Source of the DNA: Arthrobacter_N sp051262515
GTDB taxonomy: Bacteria > Actinomycetota > Actinomycetes > Actinomycetales > Micrococcaceae
Assembly (NCBI RefSeq): GCF_051262515.1
Contig: NZ_JBIMER010000002.1
Span: 124,001-188,000 of the forward strand
Reading direction: 5' to 3'
Length of the DNA stretch: 64,000 nt
A program made the position numbers and the translations under genes. Positions 1 through 7,932 of the stretch are shown in pieces (the first letter of the stretch is position 1; each line of letters begins with the position of its first letter). The notes under the pieces are model-generated. The model was not told the DNA's origin, ran no database searches, and saw only the letters and a list, made by a program, of their open reading frames with translations.

Positions 1-873
1 CTCGCCACCGGCGCCAGCAGCGCGGCGCTGCGCGAGCTCCTGCCGCTGCACCCGGAGTGGGCCAGCCGCTTCACCCTGCTGGCCTCCGCCGGGGGAGTCG
101 CCGCGGGGCCGGTCGCCGGCGGACTGCTCAGCGGGCTTCCGGCACCGACGTCCACCCCGTTCCTCGTGCACGGCGCCCTGCTCGCCGCGGTGCTGGTCCC
201 GCTGTGGGTCCTGCGCGCCCGTCCCGCGCTCGCTCCCGCACCGGGACGCCGGGCGCCCCGCGCGCTGCGGCCGCGCCGGTTCCGGCTCGGCGGGGAGGCG
301 CTGCCGCAGTTCCGGACGGCGGCCGCCGTCGGCTTCCTCAGCTTCGCCCTGTTCGGCTTCGGGCTGTCCCTCGCGCCGACGTATTTCACGCAGGTGTTCG
401 CCATCGAATCCCGCGTGCTGACCGGCGCCCTCGCGGCCCTGACCCTCGGGGCCTCGGCGCTGAGCCAGCTGTTCGGCCGGGCCCGCCGCCGGCTGCTGCC
501 CGGCGCGCTCACCGTGATGGCGGCCGGGGTCGTGCTGGTTGCCGTCGCGGGGCACGTGCGCAGCCTGGAACTCCTGGTCGCCGCCAGCATCCTTGCCGGG
601 CTGGCGCAGGGCGCCGCGTTCCGTTCCGCGTTCAACGACGTGACCGCGGCCGTCGCACCCGCCCAGCACGCGCAGGTGGTCAGCACGGTCTATGTGGTCA
701 CGTACCTGGGCAGCGCCGTGCCGGTGCTCGGACTGGGACTGGCCGCCGCCGCCTTCGGGTTGCCGATGGCGGTCAACGCCTTCGCCGCGTGCTGCGCGGC
801 CGCCTGCCTGGCGGTCGCGGCCGCCACGCTGGCCCCGCGGATCAGGGCCGGAGCGGTCCCGTCTGCCCCTTGA
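1..873 (+). CDS. MFS transporter, 5'-truncated by the window edge
   Basis: The reading frame is open from the first base, so the N-terminal half lies outside the window. The visible 290 residues alternate hydrophobic helices with short basic loops, for example a loop rich in Arg/Pro near residues 75-95 that looks like the central cytoplasmic loop, followed by about six membrane segments. This fits the C-terminal half of a 12-TM major facilitator superfamily exporter. The substrate cannot be read from the sequence. The 3' end overlaps the convergent Lrp-family gene by 32 bp. Confidence 0.75.
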   Translation, partial: LATGASSAALRELLPLHPEWASRFTLLASAGGVAAGPVAGGLLSGLPAPTSTPFLVHGALLAAVLVPLWVLRARPALAPAPGRRAPRALRPRRFRLGGEALPQFRTAAAVGFLSFALFGFGLSLAPTYFTQVFAIESRVLTGALAALTLGASALSQLFGRARRRLLPGALTVMAAGVVLVAVAGHVRSLELLVAASILAGLAQGAAFRSAFNDVTAAVAPAQHAQVVSTVYVVTYLGSAVPVLGLGLAAAAFGLPMAVNAFAACCAAACLAVAAATLAPRIRAGAVPSAP

Positions 874-1333
874 CGTGGTTGAACACCAGCGTCGTTTCCG
901 TGTGTCCCACGGCAGGGTCCGTCGCGAGGTTGTCCAGCACCCAGTCGCGCAGCGCGTCCGTGGAAGCGACCGCCACGTGGAGCAGGTAGTCCGTCCCGCC
1001 CGAGACGTGGAACATCGAGAGCACCTCGGGCAGGCCGGGGACCCGTCCGGTGAACCGGTCGATCTCCACGCGGTCGTGGACGCGCAGCTTCACGGCGATC
1101 AGGGCCTGGACGCCGCGCCCCACGGCGGGTAGCGAAAGCTCGGCGTGGTAGCCGAGGATGACGCCGCGCTCCACCAGCTGCCGCGTGCGCAGCAGGGCGG
1201 TCGACGGCGCGATGCCCACGCGCTCGGCCAGCGCCGCGTTGCTGATCCGCGCGTCGGCCAGCAGCTCCGCGATGATGCGCCGGTCGACGTCGTCGAGGGC
1301 TGCGGGGGCCGGGTTCTGCGGTGCGGCGGGCAT
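842..1333 (-). CDS. Lrp/AsnC family transcriptional regulator
   Basis: A 163-residue protein of normal length for the feast/famine regulator family. An N-terminal winged helix-turn-helix (about residues 12-62, with the family pattern of LDDVDRRII then a recognition helix around APSTALLRTRQL) is followed by an alpha-beta RAM/AsnC ligand-binding domain with the typical FHVSGGTDYLLHV strand. Such proteins bind DNA as dimers or octamers and respond to amino acids. The ATG at 1331-1333 was chosen because it sits just before the HTH and matches family length. A longer open frame upstream is antisense to the NUDIX and ABC genes. It is convergent with the MFS gene; the target is unknown. Confidence 0.85.
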   Translation of the reverse strand: MPAAPQNPAPAALDDVDRRIIAELLADARISNAALAERVGIAPSTALLRTRQLVERGVILGYHAELSLPAVGRGVQALIAVKLRVHDRVEIDRFTGRVPGLPEVLSMFHVSGGTDYLLHVAVASTDALRDWVLDNLATDPAVGHTETTLVFNHVKGQTGPLRP

Positions 1334-1389
1334 GGGAACATTCCACCACAGTCCGCGCCGCGCCGCTCCCCGTCGGCGGGGCCTGACAG

Positions 1390-1395
1390 TAGGCT
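1390..1395 (+). promoter_or_regulatory. -10 box of the NUDIX/osmoprotectant operon
   Basis: TAGGCT ends exactly 6 nt before the ATG at 1402. This spacing puts the transcript start at or next to the start codon (leaderless). No clear -35 was seen. Confidence 0.5.
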
Positions 1396-1401
1396 GGTTC
1401 A

Positions 1402-1887
1402 ATGAGCAGCCCCGAGCCGGCCCGGCACCGCGGATTCGACACGCGGCTGGCCGCATACTGCGTGGTGGTTCGGGAGAGCAGGATCCTGCTGGCCCTCTGG
1501 GACATGCGCGCGAGCGCCCCGGACTTCCTCCCGCGCTGGACCCTGCCGGGCGGGGGAGTGGAACTCGGCGAGGCGATCGAGGACGCCGCCGTGCGCGAGG
1601 TCGCGGAGGAGACCGGCTACGACGTCCGGCTGAGCGGCCTGCTCGGGGTCGACTCCGGGCACGTCCCCCCGGAACTGCGGCTGCACGGGGCGGCGCGTCC
1701 GCTGCAGACCGTCGCCGTCGTCTACGGCGCGGAGATCGTCGGCGGCGTCCTCGCCAACGAATCGGACGGCACCACCACCGAGGCCGCCTGGTTCGACCTC
1801 GCCGATGTGGCCCGGCTAGAACGCACCACCCGCGTGGACCACGCGCTGGGACTCTTCCACGCCAAACAGCAGGAGGGCGCCGTATGA
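1402..1887 (+). CDS. NUDIX hydrolase
   Basis: A 161-residue NUDIX-fold pyrophosphohydrolase. The Nudix box (G x5 E x7 REVAEE x GY) is intact at about residues 51-73 and supplies the metal-binding glutamates. These enzymes cleave nucleoside diphosphates linked to another moiety; the substrate cannot be assigned from sequence. The ATG at 1402 follows a TAGGCT box by 6 nt. The stop overlaps the start of the ABC ATPase by 4 bp (ATGA), so it is probably the first gene of a translationally coupled five-gene operon with an osmoprotectant transporter. That pairing has no obvious functional reason. Confidence 0.85.
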   Translation: MSSPEPARHRGFDTRLAAYCVVVRESRILLALWDMRASAPDFLPRWTLPGGGVELGEAIEDAAVREVAEETGYDVRLSGLLGVDSGHVPPELRLHGAARPLQTVAVVYGAEIVGGVLANESDGTTTEAAWFDLADVARLERTTRVDHALGLFHAKQQEGAV

Positions 1888-2927
1888 TCCGGTTCCGCGA
1901 GATCGAAAAGCGGTACGACGGCGGTGCGCCCGCCGTCAGCGGGCTGAACCTCGACGTCCCCGCCGGGAAGGTCACCGTTTTCGTCGGCCCGTCCGGCTGT
2001 GGCAAGACCACCTCGCTGCGGATGATCAACCGCATGGTGGACCCGACGTCCGGACGGATCGAGGTGGACGGGCGCGACGTCTCCGGCGTTCCTCCCCACG
2101 AGCTGCGGCGCTCCATGGGCTACGTCATGCAGCAGGGCGGGCTGATGCCGCACCGCACCGTGGCGGACAACGTGGGGACCGTGCCGCGGCTCAACGGGGC
2201 GTCCAAGTCGGCCGCCCGGGCGGCGGCGGGGGAGCTGCTGGAGCGCGTCGGGCTGGATCCCGGGCTGGCGTCGCGGTACCCGGGACAGCTCTCCGGCGGG
2301 CAGCAGCAGCGGGTCGGGGTGGCCCGCGCGCTCGCCGCCGACCCGCCGATCCTGCTGATGGACGAGCCGTTCAGCGCCGTGGATCCCGTGGTGCGCGGCG
2401 AGCTGCAGAACGAGCTGCTGCGGCTCCAGTCCGAGCTCTCCAAGACCATTGTCTTCGTCACGCACGACATCGACGAGGCCGTCCTGCTCGGGGACCGGGT
2501 GGCGGTGTTCGGCACCGGGGGAGTGCTCCACCAGTTCGCGCCGCCGCCGGAGCTCCTCACGGCCCCGGCGAACGACTTCGTCGCCCGCTTCGTCGGGCGG
2601 GACCGCGGGTTCCGCGCCCTGTCCTTCCTCGACGCGGCCGGTGTCGAGCTGCGCCCGCTGGACAAGTACGACGCCGGCGCGCTCGCCGGCGCGCTGCGGT
2701 TTCCGGCGGCGGGTTCGCTGCGGTCGGCGCTGGACGCCGCGCTCGCCTCGCCCGGGCGGATCGCGGTCGCGACCGACGCGGACGGCCGGGACGCCGGGGT
2801 GGCCCGCGCGTCCGACGTCGTCGCGGCGATCGAACGGGGCGATTCCCGGCAGCCTGCGCGGGACGGGGCGGCTGCGATCACGGCGGACCGGGCCACGGCG
2901 GAACCGGGTTCCCGTGGAATGGCTTAG
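1884..2927 (+). CDS. Osmoprotectant (quaternary amine) ABC transporter ATP-binding protein
   Basis: A 347-residue ATPase of the OpuCA/ProV type. It has Walker A GPSGCGKTT (residues 35-43), Q-loop QQGGLMPH, signature LSGGQQQ (136-142), Walker B ILLMDEP (156-162) and an H-loop histidine in VTHDIDEA. After the nucleotide-binding domain comes a C-terminal segment of about 100 residues that resembles one degenerate CBS module, as in OpuA-type ATPases that sense ionic strength. The ATG overlaps the NUDIX stop by 4 bp, and its 3' end overlaps the next permease by 14 bp. It would energise uptake of glycine betaine, choline or similar solutes. Confidence 0.88.
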   Translation: MIRFREIEKRYDGGAPAVSGLNLDVPAGKVTVFVGPSGCGKTTSLRMINRMVDPTSGRIEVDGRDVSGVPPHELRRSMGYVMQQGGLMPHRTVADNVGTVPRLNGASKSAARAAAGELLERVGLDPGLASRYPGQLSGGQQQRVGVARALAADPPILLMDEPFSAVDPVVRGELQNELLRLQSELSKTIVFVTHDIDEAVLLGDRVAVFGTGGVLHQFAPPPELLTAPANDFVARFVGRDRGFRALSFLDAAGVELRPLDKYDAGALAGALRFPAAGSLRSALDAALASPGRIAVATDADGRDAGVARASDVVAAIERGDSRQPARDGAAAITADRATAEPGSRGMA

Positions 2928-3618
2928 CCGCAACCTGGACCGGGTGTTCGAACTCGCCGGTTCGCACCTGGTCCAGTCCATCCTGCCGCTGTTGCTCGCC
3001 ACGCTGATCTCGATTCCGCTGGCCCGGGCCGTGCGCGCCAACGGAACGCGCCGGCGTCGTGCGGTGCGCGGGACGGTGATCCAGCTCAGCGCCCTGCTCT
3101 ACACGATCCCGTCGCTGGCGCTGTTCGTCGCGCTGCCCGCCGTGCTGGGCACGCAGATCCTGGACCCGGCCAACGTGATCGTCGCGCTGACCATGTACGC
3201 GGTGGCGCTGCTGGTGCGCAGCGCGGCCGACGCGCTGGAGTCCGTGGACCCGGCCATCCTGCGCGCCGCGGACGCCATGGGATACCGGCCGCTGCGGCGC
3301 TTCTTCGCCGTGGACCTCCCGCTGTCCCTGCCGGTGATGTTCCCCGCGCTGCGCGTGGTCTCCGTCAGCAACATCTCCCTGGTCAGCGTCGGCGCGCTGA
3401 TCGGGATCGAGAACCTCGGAACGCTGTTCATGGACGGGCTGCGCCGCGACTTCCCCTTCGAGATCATGGTCGGCATCGTCGCGACGCTCCTGCTCGCGCT
3501 GGCCATGGACCTCGCGCTGGTCGGCCTGCAGCGGCTGACGACGCCGTGGACGCGGCCGTCGGTGCCCGTGGCGGTCGCCGCCGTCGTCGTTCCGGCGCAC
3601 GTCGGGGACGCACCGTGA
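2914..3618 (+). CDS. Osmoprotectant ABC transporter permease (OpuCB-like)
   Basis: A 234-residue inner-membrane permease with about six helices. The EAA-type loop that contacts the ATPase is visible as AADAMGYRPLRRFFAVDLPLS. It matches the short permeases of OpuC/YehW systems. The GTG at 2914 is inferred from family length and from protein sequence that starts with an amphipathic segment; a longer frame upstream overlaps the ATPase and is unlikely to be translated. The stop overlaps the next gene's GTG (GTGA). Confidence 0.85.
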   Translation: MEWLSRNLDRVFELAGSHLVQSILPLLLATLISIPLARAVRANGTRRRRAVRGTVIQLSALLYTIPSLALFVALPAVLGTQILDPANVIVALTMYAVALLVRSAADALESVDPAILRAADAMGYRPLRRFFAVDLPLSLPVMFPALRVVSVSNISLVSVGALIGIENLGTLFMDGLRRDFPFEIMVGIVATLLLALAMDLALVGLQRLTTPWTRPSVPVAVAAVVVPAHVGDAP

Positions 3619-4319
3619 CGGCCGTGCGGCTCGCGGCCGGACCCGTGGACCAGTTCGCCGAGTGGCTCTCCCGCCCGGGGACGCTGTCCGGGCCGGGCGG
3701 CATCTGGGACCGGACCGTCGAGCACCTGACCTACACGGGCCTCACGCTGGCGATCTCCCTGGCGATCGCCGTGCCGATCGGCTTCTACGTGGGGCACACG
3801 GGCAGGGGACGGGTCGTCGTCGTCGCCGCAGCCGGCATGCTGCGCGCGCTGCCGACCCTCGGCATGGTCACGCTGTTCATCCTGCTCTCCGGGACGCTCG
3901 GGGTGATGCCGCCGATCTGGGCGCTGGTGCTGCTGGCGGTGCCGCCGCTCCTAGCGGGAACGGCCGCGGGAATCGGCGCGGTGCCCCGGCAGGTGGTGGA
4001 CGGCGCGCGCGCCGTGGGGATGACCGAGACACAGGTGCTTTTCGGCGTCGAGGTGCCCAACGCCCTGCCCGTGCTGATGGGCGCGCTGCGCCTGGCGGTG
4101 CTGCAGATCGTGGCGACCGTCGCCGTCGTCGCGGTCATCAACCTCGGGGGACTGGGCCGCTTTCTTATGGACGGCATCGCCGTGAGGGACTACGGTCAGG
4201 TTCTCGGCGGCGCCCTAGTCATCGCCGTCTTGGCTATTGTTGTTGATGCGGTGCTGGCGGTGGTTCAGAAGTTCGCCGTCTCGCCGGGCCTTGCCACCCA
4301 TTCCGGAGGAAAACCATGA
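3615..4319 (+). CDS. Osmoprotectant ABC transporter permease (OpuCD-like)
   Basis: The second membrane subunit, 234 residues, again with six predicted helices and an EAA loop (GARAVGMTETQVLFGVEVP). Opu systems of this class use two different permeases flanking the binding-protein gene. Here both precede it. The GTG start at 3615 overlaps the preceding stop by 4 bp, and the stop overlaps the binding-protein ATG by 4 bp, so coupling is tight throughout the operon. Confidence 0.85.
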   Translation: MTAVRLAAGPVDQFAEWLSRPGTLSGPGGIWDRTVEHLTYTGLTLAISLAIAVPIGFYVGHTGRGRVVVVAAAGMLRALPTLGMVTLFILLSGTLGVMPPIWALVLLAVPPLLAGTAAGIGAVPRQVVDGARAVGMTETQVLFGVEVPNALPVLMGALRLAVLQIVATVAVVAVINLGGLGRFLMDGIAVRDYGQVLGGALVIAVLAIVVDAVLAVVQKFAVSPGLATHSGGKP

Positions 4320-5281
4320 ACCGCAAGACCCCCAGTCCCACCCCCCGCTCCCGCACGCGACTGGCCCTGTCCGTCGCCGCCGGGTTGGCGGCCACGCTGG
4401 CCCTCGCGTCCTGCGGCGGCGGCGACCCGCTGGCCGACGACGAGCCGCAGGCCACCGCGTCCGGCGTCGACCGGCCGTTGGTGATCGGGTCCGCCGACTT
4501 CCCCGAGAGCCAGATCATCGCCGAGCTCTACGCCGGGGCGCTCAACGCCGCGGACATCGAGGCCACGACGACGCCCGGCATCGGCGCCCGCGAGGCGTAC
4601 GTCGAGGCCGTCAAGGACGGCTCCGCGGACGTCGTCCCGGACTACTCCGGCAACCTGCTGCTGTTCTTCGACGCCGAGGCCACCGCCGTCTCCGCGGGGG
4701 ACATCCGCACCGCGCTGGACGAGGCGCTCCCGGAGGGGCTCGGCGTGCTCGAGGCGTCCTCGGCCGAGGACAAGGACTCGCTGGTCGTCACGTCCGCCAC
4801 GGCCACCGAGTACTCGCTCACGAGCATCGAGGACCTGGCGGAGGTCTGCGACGAGCTGGTCTTCGGCGCGCCCCCGGAGTTCAAGACCCGCGCCTACGGA
4901 CTGCCCGGGCTGGAGGAGAAGTACGGCTGCACGCCGAAGTCGTTCGAGCCGATCGCCGACGGCGGGGGCCCGCTGACCATCAAGGCGCTCATCAGCGACC
5001 AGGTGCAGGTCGCGGACGTGTTCACCACCAGCCCGTCCATCGCGGACAACTCGCTGGTGGTGCTGGAGGACCCGAAGGACAACTTCATCGCCCAGCAGGT
5101 GCTGCCGCTGGTGAACACCGAGGTGGTCGGCGAGGCCGCGGCCGAGCAGCTGAACCGGGTCTCCGCGGAGCTGACCACGGAGGACCTGATCGACCTCAAC
5201 CGCTCCGTCTCCGGCGACGCCAAGCTGGAGCCGGCCGAGGCCGCCGCCGAATGGCTGCAGGAAAAGGGCTTTACCGAGTAG
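4316..5281 (+). CDS. Glycine betaine/choline-type ABC substrate-binding lipoprotein (OsmF/OpuCC family)
   Basis: A 321-residue secreted lipoprotein. An Arg-rich N-terminus and hydrophobic stretch end in a lipobox (LALASC), with the lipidated Cys near residue 33. The mature domain has the OpuAC/YehZ signature: SADFPESQIIAELYA near the start, the PDYSGNLLLFF region, and a late segment naming Leu/Asn-rich helices. It binds compatible solutes at the membrane surface and hands them to the two permeases. Last gene of the operon; a strong GC hairpin follows at 5340. Confidence 0.88.
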   Translation: MNRKTPSPTPRSRTRLALSVAAGLAATLALASCGGGDPLADDEPQATASGVDRPLVIGSADFPESQIIAELYAGALNAADIEATTTPGIGAREAYVEAVKDGSADVVPDYSGNLLLFFDAEATAVSAGDIRTALDEALPEGLGVLEASSAEDKDSLVVTSATATEYSLTSIEDLAEVCDELVFGAPPEFKTRAYGLPGLEEKYGCTPKSFEPIADGGGPLTIKALISDQVQVADVFTTSPSIADNSLVVLEDPKDNFIAQQVLPLVNTEVVGEAAAEQLNRVSAELTTEDLIDLNRSVSGDAKLEPAEAAAEWLQEKGFTE

Positions 5282-5339
5282 CAAGGCGGGCCCGCCGCGC
5301 CGGCCGGCCGGGCGCGGCCCGGCTGCGCGGCACCCGGCG

Positions 5340-5394
5340 GGGGCGCCGCCGTCGAATGCCTTCGGGCGCGGCGGCGGCGCCCCGCGTTGTTTTG
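5340..5394 (+). terminator. Rho-independent terminator of the osmoprotectant operon
   Basis: A perfect 12-bp GC stem (5340-5351 with 5372-5383) with a 20-nt loop, followed by a short T-rich run (gcgttgtttt). Confidence 0.7.
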
Positions 5395-5439
5395 CTCACA
5401 ATTCCGTGCCCCGTCGCGACGCTGTGAGAAGCTTGGCAA

Positions 5440-6654
5440 ATGCCAGAATTCAAGCAGTCGTCCAAGCTCCACAACGTCCTCTATGACATCCGTGGACCAC
5501 TGCTTGAGCACGCCCAGCGCATGGAGGCCGAGGGGCACCGCATCCTGAAGCTGAACATCGGCAACCCGGCGCCGTTCGGTTTCGAGGCGCCGGACGCCAT
5601 CCTGGTGGACATCATCCGGAACCTCCCCACCGCCCAGGGCTACAGCGACTCCCGCGGGATTTTCTCCGCCCGGACGGCCGTCTCGCAGTACTACCAGACG
5701 CGCGGTATCCAGACCATCGGCGTGGACGACATCTACCTCGGCAACGGCGTGTCCGAACTGATCACGCTCAGCCTCAACGCCCTGTTGAACAACGGCGACG
5801 AGATCCTGATCCCGGCGCCCGACTACCCGCTCTGGACCGCGTCGGTCTCGCTCGCTGGCGGAACCCCCGTGCACTACCTCAACGTGGAGGAGGAGGGGTG
5901 GCTGCCGGACTTGGAGGACATCGCGGCCAAGATCACCCCGCGCACCAAGGGCATGGTCATCATCAACCCGAACAACCCCACCGGGGCCGTGTACCCCAGG
6001 CACATCCTCGACGGGATGCTGGAGCTGGCACGCAAACACAACCTGGTGGTGTTCTCCGACGAGATCTACGAAAAGATCCTGTACGACGACGCCGTTCACA
6101 TCAACACCGCCTCCCTCGCGGACGACGTCCTGATCCTGACGTTCTCCGGCCTGTCCAAGGCGTACCGCGTCTGCGGATTCCGCGCCGGGTGGATGGCCAT
6201 CTCCGGGCCCAAGCACCTGGCCGGCGACTACATCGAGGGCATCAACCTGCTCACGAACATGCGGCTCTGCGCGAACGTCCCGGCGCAGCACGCCATCCAG
6301 ACCGCGCTCGGCGGCTACCAGTCGATCGACGACCTGATCCTGCCCGGCGGACGCCTCAAGGAGCAGACGGACACGGCGCACCGGCTGCTCAACGAGATCC
6401 CCGGCGTCAGCTGCCAGCCGGCCCGCGGCGCCCTGTACCTGTTCCCGAAGCTCGACCCCGAGGTCTACCGCATCCGCGACGACGAGCAGTTCGCGCTGGA
6501 GTTGCTCAAGCAGCAGAAGATCCTCGTCTCCCACGGCCGCGCCTTCAACTGGGTCGCGCCGGACCACTTCCGGCTGGTCACCCTGCCGAATGTCCGCGAC
6601 ATCGAGGACGCGGTGGGCCGGATCGCCACCTACCTGGAGGATATCCGCGCCTGA
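5440..6654 (+). CDS. PLP-dependent aminotransferase (AlaA/YfbQ-like class I/II)
   Basis: A 404-residue fold-type I aminotransferase. The PLP lysine lies in SGLSKAYRVCGFRAGW, the NPNNPTGAVYP loop supplies the cofactor-ring contacts, and FSDEIYEKILYDD gives the aspartate that binds the pyridine nitrogen. Length and the N-terminal pattern (MPEFKQSSKLHNVLYDIRGP) match the glutamate-pyruvate transaminase AlaA group, which makes alanine from pyruvate. It stands alone between a terminator and ppk2. The exact amino donor is inferred from family resemblance. Confidence 0.87.
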   Translation: MPEFKQSSKLHNVLYDIRGPLLEHAQRMEAEGHRILKLNIGNPAPFGFEAPDAILVDIIRNLPTAQGYSDSRGIFSARTAVSQYYQTRGIQTIGVDDIYLGNGVSELITLSLNALLNNGDEILIPAPDYPLWTASVSLAGGTPVHYLNVEEEGWLPDLEDIAAKITPRTKGMVIINPNNPTGAVYPRHILDGMLELARKHNLVVFSDEIYEKILYDDAVHINTASLADDVLILTFSGLSKAYRVCGFRAGWMAISGPKHLAGDYIEGINLLTNMRLCANVPAQHAIQTALGGYQSIDDLILPGGRLKEQTDTAHRLLNEIPGVSCQPARGALYLFPKLDPEVYRIRDDEQFALELLKQQKILVSHGRAFNWVAPDHFRLVTLPNVRDIEDAVGRIATYLEDIRA

Positions 6655-6683
6655 CTACCACCCGCTCGGTGTGCCCACGGTGG

Positions 6684-6689
6684 CATAGT
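6684..6689 (+). promoter_or_regulatory. -10 box of the PPK2 gene
   Basis: CATAGT, 6 nt before the ATG at 6696; weaker than the other boxes because of the initial C. Confidence 0.35.
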
Positions 6690-6695
6690 GGGCGC

Positions 6696-7661
6696 ATGGG
6701 CGACAAAAAGCGTGGCAAGGGCAAAGGCAAAGGCAAGGGCGGAAACAAGGGCGAGAGGGGCTCGAAGCCCACGGTCGTGGAGGACGCGGCCGCCGCTGAC
6801 GGGCGGGGAGTCGACTTCGCGGTGGCACCGTCCCAGACGCTGCGGGCCGGCCCCGACGTCCGCTTGGCGGACATCGATCCCCGGTCCACGCCCGGCTATC
6901 CGGGCGACAAGGACGACGGCGCCGCTACCCTCGCGCGGGCCGACGGCGAGCTGAGCGAGCTCCAGGAGCGCTTCTTCGCGGCCTCCCGTGGAGGGCAGAA
7001 CACGGGCGGTGTCCTGCTGATCCTGCAGGCGATGGACACCGCCGGCAAGGGGGGAATCGTCCGGCACGTCATCGGTGCGGTGGATCCGCAGGGGGTGGCG
7101 CACAGGGCGTTCAAGGCACCCACCGAGGAGGAGAAGTCCCACGACTTCCTCTGGCGGATCGAGCGCGAACTGCCCGAGGCGGGGATCATCGGCGTGTTCG
7201 ACCGTTCGCACTACGAGGACGTCCTGATCCACCGGGTGCGCGCGCTTTCGCCGGCGGAGGAGATCGAGCGGCGCTACGGGGCCATTCGCCAGTTCGAGGC
7301 GCGCGTCGCCGCGTCCGGCACCCGGCTGATCAAGGTCATGTTGCACATCTCCAAGGAAGAGCAGCACGGGCGCCTGTCCGAGCGGCTGGAGCGTCCGGAC
7401 AAGTACTGGAAGTTCAATCCGGGCGATATCGACGAGCGGGAGCTGTGGGATAGCTACATGGATGCCTACGAGACCGCGATCCGGCGCACGGACTCCGACG
7501 AGGCGCCCTGGTTCGTGGTGCCGGCGGATCGGAAGTGGTACGCGCGCATCGCCGTGCAGCAGCTGGTGATCGACGCGCTCAAGGACATGGGTCCGCAATG
7601 GCCGCCGGCCGACTTCGACATCGACGAACAGAAGCGGCGGCTCGCCGAGTCGGGGGGCTAG
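6696..7661 (+). CDS. Polyphosphate kinase 2 family protein
   Basis: A 321-residue PPK2-type P-loop kinase, which moves phosphate between polyphosphate and nucleotides. Walker A AMDTAGKGG lies at about residues 112-120, Walker B VFDRSHYEDV at about 167-175, and the lid region RPDKYWKFNPGDIDERELWDSY follows further on. The spacing fits the short single-domain PPK2 class, but whether it prefers AMP, ADP or GDP cannot be told by eye. The first 22 residues are an unusual Lys/Gly repeat tail (KGKGKGKGG). The ATG was chosen because it precedes this tail and follows a plausible -10 box; a longer frame upstream runs antiphase through the aminotransferase. Confidence 0.85.
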   Translation: MGDKKRGKGKGKGKGGNKGERGSKPTVVEDAAAADGRGVDFAVAPSQTLRAGPDVRLADIDPRSTPGYPGDKDDGAATLARADGELSELQERFFAASRGGQNTGGVLLILQAMDTAGKGGIVRHVIGAVDPQGVAHRAFKAPTEEEKSHDFLWRIERELPEAGIIGVFDRSHYEDVLIHRVRALSPAEEIERRYGAIRQFEARVAASGTRLIKVMLHISKEEQHGRLSERLERPDKYWKFNPGDIDERELWDSYMDAYETAIRRTDSDEAPWFVVPADRKWYARIAVQQLVIDALKDMGPQWPPADFDIDEQKRRLAESGG

Positions 7662-7686
7662 CCCCGCGCGGCGCCCGCCCGGCGGG

Positions 7687-7932
7687 CTACCGCCCCTGTT
7701 CTTCGTCAGGTTGCCCGTCGGAAGCCTTCCGCGCCGCCTCCAGGCGCTGCCGCGCGCCCTCCAGCCACGCCTCGCACCTGGCCGCGAGCGCCTCGCCGCG
7801 CTCCCACAGGGTGAGCGACTGCTCGAGGCTCGCGCCTCCGGCCTCCAGCTCGGCGACGACGGCGACGAGCTCCTCGCGTGCCTGCTCGTAGCTCAGCTCG
7901 GCGATGTCCGCGTTGGTCTGGGTCTCAGGCAT
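7687..7932 (-). CDS. xseB: Exodeoxyribonuclease VII small subunit
   Basis: An 81-residue helical protein with the XseB pattern LSYEQAREELVAVVAELE, GGASLEQSLTLWERGEALA, then a Glu/Ala-rich C-terminal helix. It binds along the large subunit's coiled coil to form exonuclease VII, which degrades single-stranded DNA from both ends. Its ATG overlaps the 3' end of xseA by 8 bp, so the pair is translationally coupled. Confidence 0.92.
   Translation of the reverse strand: MPETQTNADIAELSYEQAREELVAVVAELEAGGASLEQSLTLWERGEALAARCEAWLEGARQRLEAARKASDGQPDEEQGR

Noticed and set aside
842..2116. A 424-residue version of the Lrp-family protein
   Set aside because: The extra N-terminal 260 residues are Arg/Pro/Ala-rich, antisense to the NUDIX and ABC genes, and the regulator is complete from 1333.
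7662..7690. GC inverted repeat between ppk2 and xseB as a terminator
   Set aside because: Only a short gcccgcc/ggcgggc pairing in a 25-bp gap with no T-run; too weak to call.
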